From positions 868,001 through 932,000 of the forward strand of contig NZ_JAUOEL010000001.1 in the NCBI RefSeq assembly GCF_030540765.1: 64,000 nt of DNA. Direction: 5' to 3'. Both the position numbers and the translations under genes were made by a program. Positions 29,043 to 39,529 of the stretch are shown in pieces. The notes beneath the pieces were generated by a model. The model worked only from the letters and a program-made list of their open reading frames with translations. It was not told the DNA's origin and searched no databases. Positions within the stretch are counted from its first letter, which is position 1, and every line of letters begins with the position of its first letter. The DNA is from Flavivirga jejuensis. GTDB lineage: Bacteria; Bacteroidota; Bacteroidia; Flavobacteriales; Flavobacteriaceae.

Positions 29043-29085
29043 AAAAATAAGCCTCAAAAAGCACATTTTTTTGAGGCTTATTTTT
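29043..29085 (+). terminator. Terminator of carA
   Basis: 18-bp inverted repeat (29043-29060 and 29068-29085) around AAGCCTCAAAAA and TTTTTGAGGCTT, with A-rich and T-rich flanks, so it could act on either strand. Confidence 0.9.
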
Positions 29086-29154
29086 ACTAAAACGTTGTAG
29101 ATGTGGTTTTGAGTATTTCTTCAAAAACATCTTAAAATAAACAAGATTTAGCCG

Positions 29155-29162
29155 TAAATTTG
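29155..29162 (+). promoter_or_regulatory. -7 element upstream of eno
   Basis: TAAATTTG matches TAnnTTTG and lies 30 bp before the eno ATG. No TTG at the expected -33 distance was found. Confidence 0.5.
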
Positions 29163-29186
29163 AAGTATTATAAAGATTAAAAATAA

Positions 29187-30485
<1,299 letters not shown>

Positions 30486-30501
30486 AAATTATAGAATTTA
30501 T

Positions 30502-30539
30502 AAAAAAGCGGTTATTATTTTTTAATAATCGCTTTTTTT
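30502..30539 (+). terminator. Terminator of eno
   Basis: 16-bp stem AAAAAAGCGGTTATTA (30502-30517) with TAATAATCGCTTTTTT (one G-T pair), then T-rich sequence. Confidence 0.85.
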
Positions 30540-30658
30540 ATTGCCATCAAATTTATTTATACGATAATTGACTTAAATCATTAGCTAGAAGCTTTAAAAA
30601 TCCTGATAGATTTCGTAATTTAGCATTCCGCTAAACAAAATTAATTTACTACATATAT

Positions 30659-31945
30659 ATGGCTAATATTGCTACCTTAGAAATAAACGGAGAAAAATAT
30701 GAATTTCCTTTAATAGAAGGAACAGAAAAGGAAGTTGCAATTGATATAAAAAACCTTAGAAGTACTACAGGAGGTGTTACTACCATAGACCCTGGTTATA
30801 AGAATACGGGTTCATGTGAAAGCAGTATTACCTTTTTAGATGGCGAAAAAGGAATTTTAAGTTATAGAGGTTATAGTATTGAAGAACTTGCTGAAAAAGC
30901 AGATTTTTTGGAGGTTGCTTATTTACTGATTTTTGGTGAATTACCGACTAAAGAACAAAACGATAAATTCCATGAAGATATCAAAGCAGAATCTTTGGTT
31001 GATGATGATATTAGAAAAATTGTAGATGCTTTTCCTAAGTCTGCACATCCAATGGGTGTATTGTCCTCACTAACAAGTGCTTTAACAGCATTTAATCCAT
31101 CTTCGGTAAATGTAGATTCTGAAGAGGATATGTATAAGTCTGTAGTAAGAATACTAGGGAAATTCCCAGTATTAGTGGCTTGGACGCTTCGTAAAAAACA
31201 AGGATTGCCTTTAGATTATGGTGATAAGAATTTAGGTTATGTAGAAAACGTCTTGAAAATGATGTTTAAGAAACCTAATGAGGAATATGTTCAGAATAAA
31301 ATTGTAGTCGATGCTTTAGATAAACTTTTAATTCTGCATGCAGATCATGAGCAAAACTGTTCAACGTCTACAGTTAGAATAGTAGGTTCTTCTCATGCTG
31401 GATTATTTGCATCACTTTCTGCTGGTATTTCTGCTCTTTGGGGACCACTTCATGGAGGAGCGAATCAAGCCGTATTGGAAATGCTTGAAGCTATCAAAGA
31501 AGATGGAGGAGATACTAAGAAGTATATGGCTAAAGCTAAAGACAAAGAAGATCCATTCCGTTTAATGGGATTTGGTCACCGTGTTTATAAAAACTTTGAT
31601 CCACGTGCTAAAATAATAAAAGTAGCAGCAGATGAAGTCCTTGCAGATTTAGGTGTTGAAGACCCTATTTTAGAAATAGCAAAAGGCTTGGAGCAAGAAG
31701 CGCTAAATGATGATTATTTTGTGAAACGTAAACTGTATCCAAATGTAGATTTCTATTCTGGAATTATATACAGAGGTATGGGAATCCCAACAGATATGTT
31801 TACAGTAATGTTTGCTCTAGGACGATTACCTGGATGGATAGCACAATGGCGTGAAATGCGTTTACGTAAAGAACCAATTGGTAGGCCAAGACAGTTGTAT
31901 ATTGGTGAAACAAAAAGACCCTTTGTACCGATTAATAAAAGATAA
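30659..31945 (+). CDS. gltA: Citrate synthase
   Basis: 428 residues. Condenses acetyl-CoA and oxaloacetate at entry to the TCA cycle. Active-site segments are visible: LHADHEQNCSTSTVR (first His), GPLHGGANQAV (second His), GFGHRVYKNFDPRAKI, and the catalytic Asp region PNVDFYSGIIYRGMGIP. Length and motifs fit the large hexameric type of Gram-negative bacteria. Followed by a terminator. Confidence 0.97.
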   Translation: MANIATLEINGEKYEFPLIEGTEKEVAIDIKNLRSTTGGVTTIDPGYKNTGSCESSITFLDGEKGILSYRGYSIEELAEKADFLEVAYLLIFGELPTKEQNDKFHEDIKAESLVDDDIRKIVDAFPKSAHPMGVLSSLTSALTAFNPSSVNVDSEEDMYKSVVRILGKFPVLVAWTLRKKQGLPLDYGDKNLGYVENVLKMMFKKPNEEYVQNKIVVDALDKLLILHADHEQNCSTSTVRIVGSSHAGLFASLSAGISALWGPLHGGANQAVLEMLEAIKEDGGDTKKYMAKAKDKEDPFRLMGFGHRVYKNFDPRAKIIKVAADEVLADLGVEDPILEIAKGLEQEALNDDYFVKRKLYPNVDFYSGIIYRGMGIPTDMFTVMFALGRLPGWIAQWREMRLRKEPIGRPRQLYIGETKRPFVPINKR

Positions 31946-31972
31946 ATTTTAATACGTTTTTGTATTATTACT

Positions 31973-32010
31973 AAGCTTCATAATCTTTTTATGAAGCTTT
32001 TGTTTTTTTT
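31973..32010 (+). terminator. Terminator of citrate synthase gene
   Basis: 11-bp stem AAGCTTCATAA (31973-31983) with TTATGAAGCTT (31989-31999), then TTGTTTTTTTT. Confidence 0.85.
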
Positions 32011-32054
32011 GAGCAATATATTTTAGAATAATTCAAAAAGTGTTTTATTATTAT

Positions 32055-32062
32055 TAGTTTTG
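32055..32062 (+). promoter_or_regulatory. -7 element upstream of the DDAH-like gene
   Basis: TAGTTTTG matches TAnnTTTG, 40 bp before the ATG at 32102. No TTG at the canonical -33 distance. Confidence 0.4.
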
Positions 32063-32101
32063 CCCCCTCAATAATAAAATGCCTTTTTTAGGATTATAAG
32101 T

Positions 32102-33016
32102 ATGTTAAAATTAAATATTAAAAACGAAACATCAAGATTAAGAGCTGTTGTTTTGGGTACGGCTCAAAGTAATGGTCCTATCCCTAAAGTTGAAGCATGT
32201 TATGATCCTAAAAGTATTGAGCATGTACTAGCTGGAACCTACCCGAAAGAGGAAGACATGATTTTAGAAATGGAAGCAGCAGCAGCAGTTTTTAAAAAAT
32301 ATGATGTTAAAGTATACAGACCAGAAATTATTAAAGATTGCAATCAGATATTTTCTAGAGATATCGCTTTTGTAATTGAAGATAAGATTATTCGAGCTAA
32401 TATTTTACCAAATAGAGAAGAAGAGGTAAAAGCCATAAAATATATTTGGGATCAAGTAGATAAAGAAAACAGGATTATATTACCAGAAGCATGTCATGTT
32501 GAAGGAGGCGATGTGATGGTATGGAATGATTATATTTTTATAGGAACCTATTCAGGTGAAGATTATCCAGATATAATTACAGCGCGCACAAATATGGATG
32601 CGGTTATAGCCATTCAAGAACTATTCCCTAATAAAATTGTTAAATCGTTCGAACTTAGAAAATCTAACACAATTGCTAAAGACAATGCATTACATTTAGA
32701 TTGTTGTTTTCAACCTATAGGAAAAGATAAAGCGATTCTTCATAAAAATGGTTTTTTGGTTGAGCGTGAGTATGAATGGTTGGTCGATTTCTTTGGAAAA
32801 GAAAACATTTTCGAAATAACTAAAGACGAGATGTATGAAATGAATAGTAACGTATTTTCCATTTCAGAAGAAGTTATTATTTCAGAAAAAAACTTTACGC
32901 GTTTAAACTCCTGGTTAGCTGATCAAGGTTTTACAGTTGAAGAAGTTCCTTATGCTGAAATTGCTAAGCAAGAAGGGTTATTACGTTGTTCTACAATGCC
33001 TTTAATCAGGGATTAG
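32102..33016 (+). CDS. Dimethylargininase/arginine deiminase-family hydrolase
   Basis: 304 residues of the guanidino-group-modifying superfamily. The conserved FSRDIAFV, HVEGGDVMVW, LHLDCCFQPI and C-terminal LLRCSTMPL stretches supply the acid/His/Cys catalytic set, with Cys296 as likely nucleophile. Members hydrolyse dimethylarginine, arginine or related guanidino compounds; the exact substrate cannot be told. It is followed at 87 bp by a second, clearly different member of the same superfamily (CtlX), so the pair suggests an arginine/citrulline salvage module. A weak hairpin (33032-33057) lies between the two genes. Confidence 0.85.
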   Translation: MLKLNIKNETSRLRAVVLGTAQSNGPIPKVEACYDPKSIEHVLAGTYPKEEDMILEMEAAAAVFKKYDVKVYRPEIIKDCNQIFSRDIAFVIEDKIIRANILPNREEEVKAIKYIWDQVDKENRIILPEACHVEGGDVMVWNDYIFIGTYSGEDYPDIITARTNMDAVIAIQELFPNKIVKSFELRKSNTIAKDNALHLDCCFQPIGKDKAILHKNGFLVEREYEWLVDFFGKENIFEITKDEMYEMNSNVFSISEEVIISEKNFTRLNSWLADQGFTVEEVPYAEIAKQEGLLRCSTMPLIRD

Positions 33017-33031
33017 TCTTTTATAAACTAA

Positions 33032-33057
33032 GATTGTTTTTATTGTAGATAACAATC
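33032..33057 (+). terminator. Weak hairpin between the two guanidino-hydrolase genes
   Basis: GATTGTT (33032-33038) pairs with AACAATC (33051-33057); a T-rich stretch follows. It may be a weak terminator, leaving partial cotranscription possible. Confidence 0.3.
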
Positions 33058-33102
33058 ATTTCCATTTTTTAAGTTATAAATTTAGAGTTTAAATTGAATA
33101 AC

Positions 33103-34038
33103 ATGCAACAAATAACAAACACTATTTTAATGATTCGCCCTATAAATTTTAGGATGAATGAGCAAACAGCTGTAAACAATTATTATCAAAAAGTAATTGA
33201 TAACTTATTGCCAGAAACAGTTAATGCTAAAGCACAGCAAGAATTTGACGGATATGTTGAAAAGCTAAGAGCAATAGGTGTGAATGTTATAGTTGTTAAC
33301 GACACGGACGTAGCTGATACACCAGATGCAATTTTTCCAAATAATTGGGTGTCATTTCATGAAAATGGAAATGTAGGTATATATCCTATGTTTGCAAATA
33401 ACAGACGTTTAGAGCGTCGTGAAGATATTTTAGATACTTTAGAGGCGAATGGGTTCCTAATAAATAATATTGTCGATTACACGAGTGCTGAAGAAGAGGA
33501 GGTATTTCTTGAAGGAACTGGAAGTTTATTGTTAGATCGTATCAATAGAAAAGCATATTGTGCATTGTCTCCAAGAGCAGATGAAGATTTATTTATTGAA
33601 TTTTGTGAGGATTTTGAATATACACCAGTAATATTTACCTCCTACCAAACAGTGAACGAAACTCGCAAAGCCATTTATCATACTAATGTTATGATGTGTT
33701 TGGGAGAAACCTTTGCCGTTATTTGTTTAAGTAGTATTGATGATAAAAAAGAACGCAAAAATGTTATCGGTCATTTAAAAGAAAATAACAAAGAAATTAT
33801 TGATATTACCGAAGCTCAGGTTAGTAATTTCGCAGGCAATATGTTACAAGTAAAAGGAGCTGACGATGTGCGTTATTTAATTATGAGTCAAGCCGCTTAT
33901 GATTCTTTAACAAAATCTCAGATTGAGAAATTAGAAAAACATACCAAAATAGTGTCTAGTTCTTTAAATACTATTGAAGCTTGTGGTGGTGGTAGCGCTC
34001 GTTGTATGATGGCAGAAGTATTTTTACCTAAAGCTTAG
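33103..34038 (+). CDS. ctlX: Citrulline-utilisation hydrolase CtlX-type amidinohydrolase
   Basis: 311 residues from the ATG at 33103 (a TTG 9 bp upstream is in frame but less likely). TNTILMIRPINFRMNEQTAV is the typical start of CtlX proteins; the PDAIFPNNWVSFH segment, the NETRKAIYHTNVMM segment with its catalytic His, and GGGSARCMMAE with the nucleophile Cys301 complete the guanidino-hydrolase active site. Family knowledge links CtlX to citrulline breakdown to ornithine. The TAG stop (34036-34038) lies inside the first terminal repeat of a repeat element. Confidence 0.85.
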   Translation: MQQITNTILMIRPINFRMNEQTAVNNYYQKVIDNLLPETVNAKAQQEFDGYVEKLRAIGVNVIVVNDTDVADTPDAIFPNNWVSFHENGNVGIYPMFANNRRLERREDILDTLEANGFLINNIVDYTSAEEEEVFLEGTGSLLLDRINRKAYCALSPRADEDLFIEFCEDFEYTPVIFTSYQTVNETRKAIYHTNVMMCLGETFAVICLSSIDDKKERKNVIGHLKENNKEIIDITEAQVSNFAGNMLQVKGADDVRYLIMSQAAYDSLTKSQIEKLEKHTKIVSSSLNTIEACGGGSARCMMAEVFLPKA

Positions 34039-34197
34039 AAACTGTTTGAATTTTATCCTTTAGTTTATTTTGTCGTCTTAAGCCCCATTCTGTAACAAAA
34101 TATCTTTAAATAGCGATGTTATTCGCATTTATTTTTACTTGACTAAGAACTTAATCCACCCAACTAATAATTCAAAAACAAAGCTTAAACAGTTTCT
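34037..34197. repeat. MITE-like repeat element A, copy 1, between two stop codons
   Basis: 161 bp bounded by AGAAACTGTTT (34037-34047) and its exact complement AAACAGTTTCT (34187-34197). The left ~100 bp matches 59988-60087 in inverted orientation at roughly 87 percent by eye. Inside is a GCGA-TGTTAT-TCGC hairpin (34113-34126). It fills the whole gap between the convergent stop codons of ctlX and the sensor kinase, overlapping both. Confidence 0.75.
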
Positions 34198-36284
34198 TAA
34201 TCTCCATTAGGTCTAGATTTAGGCAGTTGAAGATAGAATGTACTACCTACTCCTTGGGTGCTTTCAACCCAAATTTTCCCGTTATTCAATTCTATTAGCT
34301 CTTTACAAATAGAAAGTCCTAAACCAGTACCTTTTTCATTATTAGTACCAACGGTAGTAAACGAATTGTTTTTGAATAGCTTCTCTAAATTTTGTTTAGA
34401 AATGCCAATACCTGTATCTGCAATACTTACAATACAACTTCCGTTGCTAATATGGTTCGAAATAGTAATGGTATCGCCGTTTTTACAGAATTTTAAAGCA
34501 TTTGCGAGTAAGTTTTGAACAACAATTTCAAACATACTTCTATCTGCGTAAGCAAAGTCACGTAAAGAATGGTCGACTAAAGTAATGCCTTTATTCTCCA
34601 TACGCTGATCAACAAGTTTAACCTTATCTTCAAAAACTTCTTGAATATCAAATAAGCTAGGCTTTGGCTCTAACGACTGCATTTGAGATTTAGACCAATT
34701 TAATAAATTAAATAATAATAATGATGCGTTGTTCGCGTTTTCACTCAATTCTGGAATTAAATTATCGAACTCTTCTCTAGATAAAGAACCGTCTTTAAGT
34801 AAGTCTATAAAACCATTAATAGAAGATAGAGAATCTTTTAAATCGTGAGAAACAATAGAGAATAGTTTATCTTTTACATTATTAACATTTTCAAGATGTT
34901 TGGTTTGTTCTTGAAACGCTTCGTTTTGTAATTCAATTTTAATATTTTTCTCTTCTAATTCTTGAGTGTACTTTATATTGTTATTACGTTTTAGGTAAAT
35001 TAAAACTAAAAAGGTAGATACAATAGCGAGTGCTGCTAACAACGCGTAAAAAATTAGCTTAAACCTGTCAAAACGCTCTTTAGTTTGGGTTATCTCAACA
35101 GTTGTTGGACTAGTAACTACTTTTGTTTCTTCAACTGGTTTGTCAAAATCTGGATTTAGTTCTAATTCTAGAGGTTCGTTTGTATTCGAATCAATTGCTA
35201 TTTCATTTTTATCAAGCGTATTTTTTAAATCGTAATATTGACGTTGCCAAATAAAAGCTCTGTCAAATCGTTTTTTTATAGAATCTAACGATTTCATCAA
35301 GCTGTAATGCTTGAGTAATTCTTCTTTATTATCTATTTTTTTAGCTATAGCACCTGCTTCAAGTAATTGTCGTTCAGCCAAGATTAAGCGCCCTTGTTGT
35401 AAATTTAAATTACCAAGATTATTTAAAGCAGTTAATAAACCTTCATTATATCTACCACGTCTATTAATGCCTAAACCTTTTACTAAGTATTGTGCCGCTT
35501 TTTCATAATCATTAAACTGTAAATATTCACCACCTAATTTAGGGAAAATGCGTCCACGTATAGAATCGTTGCTAGTTTCTTTATTGGCTAATACTTTTTC
35601 GTAATATTCTATCGCTTTTCTATGTTCCTTTTTGTAAGAGTATAAATCAGCTAATTGACTGTTTGATCGATTGATGCCTTTAACATCGTTTAATTGTTCT
35701 TGAATATTTAAAGCTTTTAAATAAAATGCCATTGCTTTATCGAAAGCATTAATGTTAAAATAAGCATCAGCTAAGTTGCTATAAGCCAATCGTAGGTCGT
35801 TTGTTAAGTGCCTTTTCTCTAATTCTTTAATAGCAGCAAGCGAGAATTGTAATCCTTTAGTGTAATTTCCTCTCTTAATTTCAATTAAACCAATACTGTT
35901 ATTTACTTTAGCGACTCCAAGTGTATCGTTTAATTTATTAAATAAATCTTTAGATTTTTCATAACCACTAACGGCATTTATATAGTCGTCTTTTTTAGCA
36001 TAGATTAATGCTTTATAATAGGTAACTTCTGCAATGCCCTTATCGTATTGTAAATTGTTAGAGAGTTTTTCACTTTCAATAATATATTTTAATGCTCTAT
36101 CATAATCGTTTAAATTATAAAGCGATTTAATAAGCTTTAAAGACGTTTCTATTTTTAAAGTATCTTGATTTTGAAAGGCTAATTCTATAGCAAGGCTATC
36201 TACATCATTGGTTTGAGAGAACCCCATGAACATAGATAAAAATATACTTAAAGTAATTATTTTCCTCATACAATATTTATACAA
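34197..36284 (-). CDS. TPR-containing membrane sensor histidine kinase
   Basis: 695 residues (or 690 from the second ATG at 36269, which starts directly at the signal sequence MRKIITLSIFLSMFMGFS). A periplasmic signal region is followed by tetratricopeptide repeats (about residues 40-360), a membrane helix near 408-430, a coiled-coil, the HisKA domain with His480 in FSIVSHDLKDSLSS, and a HATPase domain with N-box NLLANALKF, DTGIGIS and GTGLGLS. This is the common Bacteroidota layout for a sensor that phosphorylates a response regulator. No regulator gene is adjacent, so the partner is unknown. Its TAA stop overlaps repeat element A. Confidence 0.9.
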   Translation of the reverse strand: MYKYCMRKIITLSIFLSMFMGFSQTNDVDSLAIELAFQNQDTLKIETSLKLIKSLYNLNDYDRALKYIIESEKLSNNLQYDKGIAEVTYYKALIYAKKDDYINAVSGYEKSKDLFNKLNDTLGVAKVNNSIGLIEIKRGNYTKGLQFSLAAIKELEKRHLTNDLRLAYSNLADAYFNINAFDKAMAFYLKALNIQEQLNDVKGINRSNSQLADLYSYKKEHRKAIEYYEKVLANKETSNDSIRGRIFPKLGGEYLQFNDYEKAAQYLVKGLGINRRGRYNEGLLTALNNLGNLNLQQGRLILAERQLLEAGAIAKKIDNKEELLKHYSLMKSLDSIKKRFDRAFIWQRQYYDLKNTLDKNEIAIDSNTNEPLELELNPDFDKPVEETKVVTSPTTVEITQTKERFDRFKLIFYALLAALAIVSTFLVLIYLKRNNNIKYTQELEEKNIKIELQNEAFQEQTKHLENVNNVKDKLFSIVSHDLKDSLSSINGFIDLLKDGSLSREEFDNLIPELSENANNASLLLFNLLNWSKSQMQSLEPKPSLFDIQEVFEDKVKLVDQRMENKGITLVDHSLRDFAYADRSMFEIVVQNLLANALKFCKNGDTITISNHISNGSCIVSIADTGIGISKQNLEKLFKNNSFTTVGTNNEKGTGLGLSICKELIELNNGKIWVESTQGVGSTFYLQLPKSRPNGD

Positions 36285-36746
36285 TTATAAACAAAGCAAT
36301 AATTAAAAGCATCTTAAGTTTGAGGGAAAATAAGATTGCTTTATTAAACAGTAACGTATTTGTTAGTGTTAAAATTTCCAATAAATGGATTTACTAATAG
36401 CTTTACTGAACAAAAGTTGGAAAAAGCCTTGTTAAAATCTAATTTCTGGGTTTTAATGCGAATAAATTAGACGAAAGGATGAAGAAAAATTAACAGAAAA
36501 ATCGACTAATAGATGAACGGTAAAAATCATAGAAAAAGAGCACTTTTGTCGATGAAATGCATAATTTTTTAAGATGTTTTTTTAGGTCATGTCCAACCTC
36601 TTGTCGATGAGTAATTTATTTGTTTTTTGTATTTAATGATATGTAGTTTTTTCATTTTAAGAACCTTCTGTTTTATTAAGATCAATTTTGGGGGTGATGC
36701 TTTGATAAAAGTTTTATCTTTGCTCTCTTAAAAAAATGACCATATA
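36285..36746. other. 462-bp divergent intergenic region, sensor kinase and argS
   Basis: No coding sequence or stable structure stands out. TTGTCGATGA occurs twice (about 36548 and 36601), a possible direct repeat for a regulator. The right end holds the argS -7 element. Confidence 0.5.
36715..36722 (+). promoter_or_regulatory. -7 element upstream of argS
   Basis: TATCTTTG matches TAnnTTTG, 24 bp before the argS ATG. The nearest upstream TTG (36688-36690) is 24 bp away, longer than ideal. Confidence 0.5.
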
Positions 36747-38549
36747 ATGAGCCTTCAAGAGACTTTATCTAATCAAGTAAAGCAAGCTGTAAAATCTAGT
36801 TTTAATATAGAATTAGAAACGGTAGAATTTCAAGCAACCAGAAAAGAGTTTGCTGGAGATATTACTGTTGTTATTTTTCCTATGTTACGTTTTGTGAAAG
36901 GTAACCCTGTACAAATAGGGGAAACTATTGGTAATTACCTAGTGGAACATGTAGCAGATGTTAAGGCTTTTAATGTGGTGAAAGGATTTTTAAATGTTGA
37001 GATAAGTGATTCCTATTATATCAATTTTTTTAATGGCATAAAAAATAATGATACTTATGGTTTTGTTACGCCTGCGGCGGAAGGAAAAGCGGTTATGGTA
37101 GAATACTCTTCGCCAAATACTAACAAACCATTGCATTTAGGGCATGTACGAAATAATCTTTTAGGTTATAGTGTTGCCGAAATTTTAAAAGCAGCAGGAA
37201 CGAAAGTTTACAAAACTCAAATTATTAACGATAGAGGTATTCATATTTGTAAAAGTATGCTGGCCTGGAAACGTTTTGGAAATGAGGAAACTCCAGAAAG
37301 CACAGGTTTAAAAGGAGATAAATTGGTTGGGAACTATTATGTAAAGTTCGATCAAGAGTACAAAAAAGAAATTCAAAGTTTAATACATTCGGGTGAAACA
37401 GAGGAAGCAGCTAAAAAGAAGGCGCCAATTTTATTAGAAGCCCAAGACATGCTTTTAAAATGGGAAGCTGGAGATGAAGAAGTGGTTGCGCTTTGGAAGA
37501 AAATGAACAGCTGGGTATATGATGGTTTTGACATCACCTATAAAAATTTAGGTGTTGATTTTGATACTTTATATTATGAAAGTAATACCTATTTATTAGG
37601 AAAAGAATTTGTTACTGAGGGATTAAAATCGGGGGTTTTTATTAAAGAAGAAGATGGTTCGGTTTGGTGTGATTTAGCCGAAGACGGATTAGATAAAAAA
37701 ATAGTACAACGTGCGGATGGTACTGCGGTTTATATGACTCAGGATATTGGTACTGCTATACAACGTATTAAAGATTTTCCTGATGTTAGTGGTATGGTTT
37801 ATACTGTTGGTAATGAGCAGGATTATCATTTTCAGGTATTGTTTTTAATTTTAAAGAAACTTGGTTTCGAATGGGCTAAAAATTTATATCATTTAAGTTA
37901 TGGTATGGTAGATTTGCCTAGCGGAAAGATGAAGAGCAGGGAAGGTACCGTCGTTGATGCCGACGATTTAATTGATGATATGGCTAAAACCGCTGGTGAG
38001 ATTTCTGAAGAATTAGGGAAACTTGATGGCTATTCTGATGATGAAAAGCAGGCGCTTTATAAAACCATTGGTTTGGGAGCTTTAAAATATTATGTTTTAA
38101 AAGTAGATCCTAAAAAACGTATTTTATTCGATCCTAAAGAATCTATCGATTTTCAAGGGAATACAGGCCCTTTTATTCAGTATACCTATGCAAGAATTCA
38201 ATCTATATTAAGAAAGGCTAATTTAGATGCTTCTGTCACACTGAGTGCTTCGAATTCGCTTAACTTCGACGAAGTGTCTTTACACGCAAAAGAAAAAGAA
38301 CTTCTTAAACAAGTTCAATTATTCCCAGAAGTTATACAAAATGCAGCAGCGCAACATAGTCCCGCTTTAATTGCTAATTATACTTACGATCTGGTTAAGG
38401 AATTCAATTCCTTCTATCAAAATGTATCCATCTTAGGTGCGGATAATGATAATGAGAAATCGTTTAGAGTACAGCTTTCAAATACAGTTGCTAATACTAT
38501 TAAAAATGGATTTGGACTGTTAGGGATTTATGTTCCTGAACGGATGTGA
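36747..38549 (+). CDS. argS: Arginyl-tRNA synthetase
   Basis: 600 residues. Class I synthetase charging tRNA-Arg in the cytoplasm. The N-terminal Add-1 tRNA-recognition domain is followed by the HIGH-type motif in SSPNTNKPLHLGHVRNN, the KMSK-equivalent DLPSGKMKSREGTV, and the C-terminal anticodon-binding domain from about residue 470 (NTGPFIQYTYARIQSI), ending in GIYVPERM. Length is normal. Confidence 0.97.
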   Translation: MSLQETLSNQVKQAVKSSFNIELETVEFQATRKEFAGDITVVIFPMLRFVKGNPVQIGETIGNYLVEHVADVKAFNVVKGFLNVEISDSYYINFFNGIKNNDTYGFVTPAAEGKAVMVEYSSPNTNKPLHLGHVRNNLLGYSVAEILKAAGTKVYKTQIINDRGIHICKSMLAWKRFGNEETPESTGLKGDKLVGNYYVKFDQEYKKEIQSLIHSGETEEAAKKKAPILLEAQDMLLKWEAGDEEVVALWKKMNSWVYDGFDITYKNLGVDFDTLYYESNTYLLGKEFVTEGLKSGVFIKEEDGSVWCDLAEDGLDKKIVQRADGTAVYMTQDIGTAIQRIKDFPDVSGMVYTVGNEQDYHFQVLFLILKKLGFEWAKNLYHLSYGMVDLPSGKMKSREGTVVDADDLIDDMAKTAGEISEELGKLDGYSDDEKQALYKTIGLGALKYYVLKVDPKKRILFDPKESIDFQGNTGPFIQYTYARIQSILRKANLDASVTLSASNSLNFDEVSLHAKEKELLKQVQLFPEVIQNAAAQHSPALIANYTYDLVKEFNSFYQNVSILGADNDNEKSFRVQLSNTVANTIKNGFGLLGIYVPERM

Positions 38550-38689
38550 TATTTGTTTATTTAACAATTAGTTTATGAAAACGTCAGTAATGAGAAAATA
38601 CGAGTGTTTTTTGCTAGCTTAATTAGTTTAGTAAAAGTGAAAATCTTTTATCTAAAATTTTGCTGTTATTCGTTTGTTGCAATTTTCTA

Positions 38690-38776
38690 TTCAACTTCTA
38701 AAAATTTTTGATACGAATTTTACGAATTCAGTTTTACCACGTTATTCTTTTGTTTCAGTATTTCACGCAGACTTAG
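38690..38776. repeat. Dispersed repeat B, copy 1
   Basis: About 87 bp centred on AAAAATTTTTGATACGAA and ACGAATTCAGTTTTACC, matching 49273-49431 and 58143-58331 in the same orientation. It abuts the stop codon of the zeta-like kinase gene. Confidence 0.7.
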
Positions 38777-39510
38777 TTATTCTCAAATAAATACTTATCT
38801 ACCCATTTAGGAATTCTATCGCTTCGATATGTTACTGTTTTAGCTTTATGGATGTCAAGAATTAATCTAGATTTGCTTTCACTATTATCAAATATGAAAG
38901 TTCTGTAAGTTGACTTTATTGCATCTTGTAACATTTCTAAACTTCTATAATATCTTTCTTGTATTTTATTTGCTGGAACTGGATGACCACCATTCATAAC
39001 TCTTTCTATTACACGCGATTTATTGATTTCAACACTTTCGGTAGATATAAAATATAAATAGTTTTTATAGTTATTCCCTTTTGAGAATTTTAAAGTTTCT
39101 ATTTTAGAAGGATGAGACATTACTGTTTCGAAAGAGAGTTTTTGTCCAGACTTAATTAGCTCCTGCCTCAAAAAATCGGTCAAAATTGATGCTTCATAAG
39201 AATGAGTTTGAGAATTAGGGTTTAAAATTAAACCATCTTTAAAAATTAAGTCAATTTTATATCCATCATTTGTAGCTTTTTTAAATAGGGAATGAGAAGA
39301 AATGAAATCATTAAATTTTGCTCCAATTTCAATCGAAAGATTATAATCTGAAATTTCAATTGAGTTTTCTTTTTTGAGTTTTTTTTCTATTTCATCTGCG
39401 TTTAAATAAATACCTAAATCTAAATCGTAGTCTGTTTTAATTTCATTAAATACAGTGCTTTTACCTGAACCATTTGGTCCAGCAAACATTCTCAATCTTT
39501 TATTTGACAT
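38773..39510 (-). CDS. Zeta-toxin-like P-loop kinase
   Basis: 245 residues. Walker A MFAGPNGSGKST at residues 8-19, an LNADEIEKKL segment, a FETVMSHPSK segment, and the VMNGGHPVPANKIQERYYRS block with conserved Arg and His residues typical of the COG4185/zeta-toxin-like group. Classical zeta toxins phosphorylate UDP-N-acetylglucosamine and block cell-wall synthesis; whether this one does so is not known. It follows a small gene by 19 bp on the same strand, as in toxin-antitoxin pairs, though that partner does not resemble epsilon antitoxin. The 38.7-40.4 kb neighbourhood is rich in repeats, compatible with an accessory insertion. Confidence 0.75.
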   Translation of the reverse strand: MSNKRLRMFAGPNGSGKSTVFNEIKTDYDLDLGIYLNADEIEKKLKKENSIEISDYNLSIEIGAKFNDFISSHSLFKKATNDGYKIDLIFKDGLILNPNSQTHSYEASILTDFLRQELIKSGQKLSFETVMSHPSKIETLKFSKGNNYKNYLYFISTESVEINKSRVIERVMNGGHPVPANKIQERYYRSLEMLQDAIKSTYRTFIFDNSESKSRLILDIHKAKTVTYRSDRIPKWVDKYLFENN

Positions 39511-39529
39511 TTATTTCTATTCTAAATAG

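Noticed and set aside
34197-36284. Sensor kinase as the partner of the GH130-receiver protein
   Set aside because: The genes are 13 kb apart with unrelated genes between them; nothing in the sequence links them, so no pairing is claimed.
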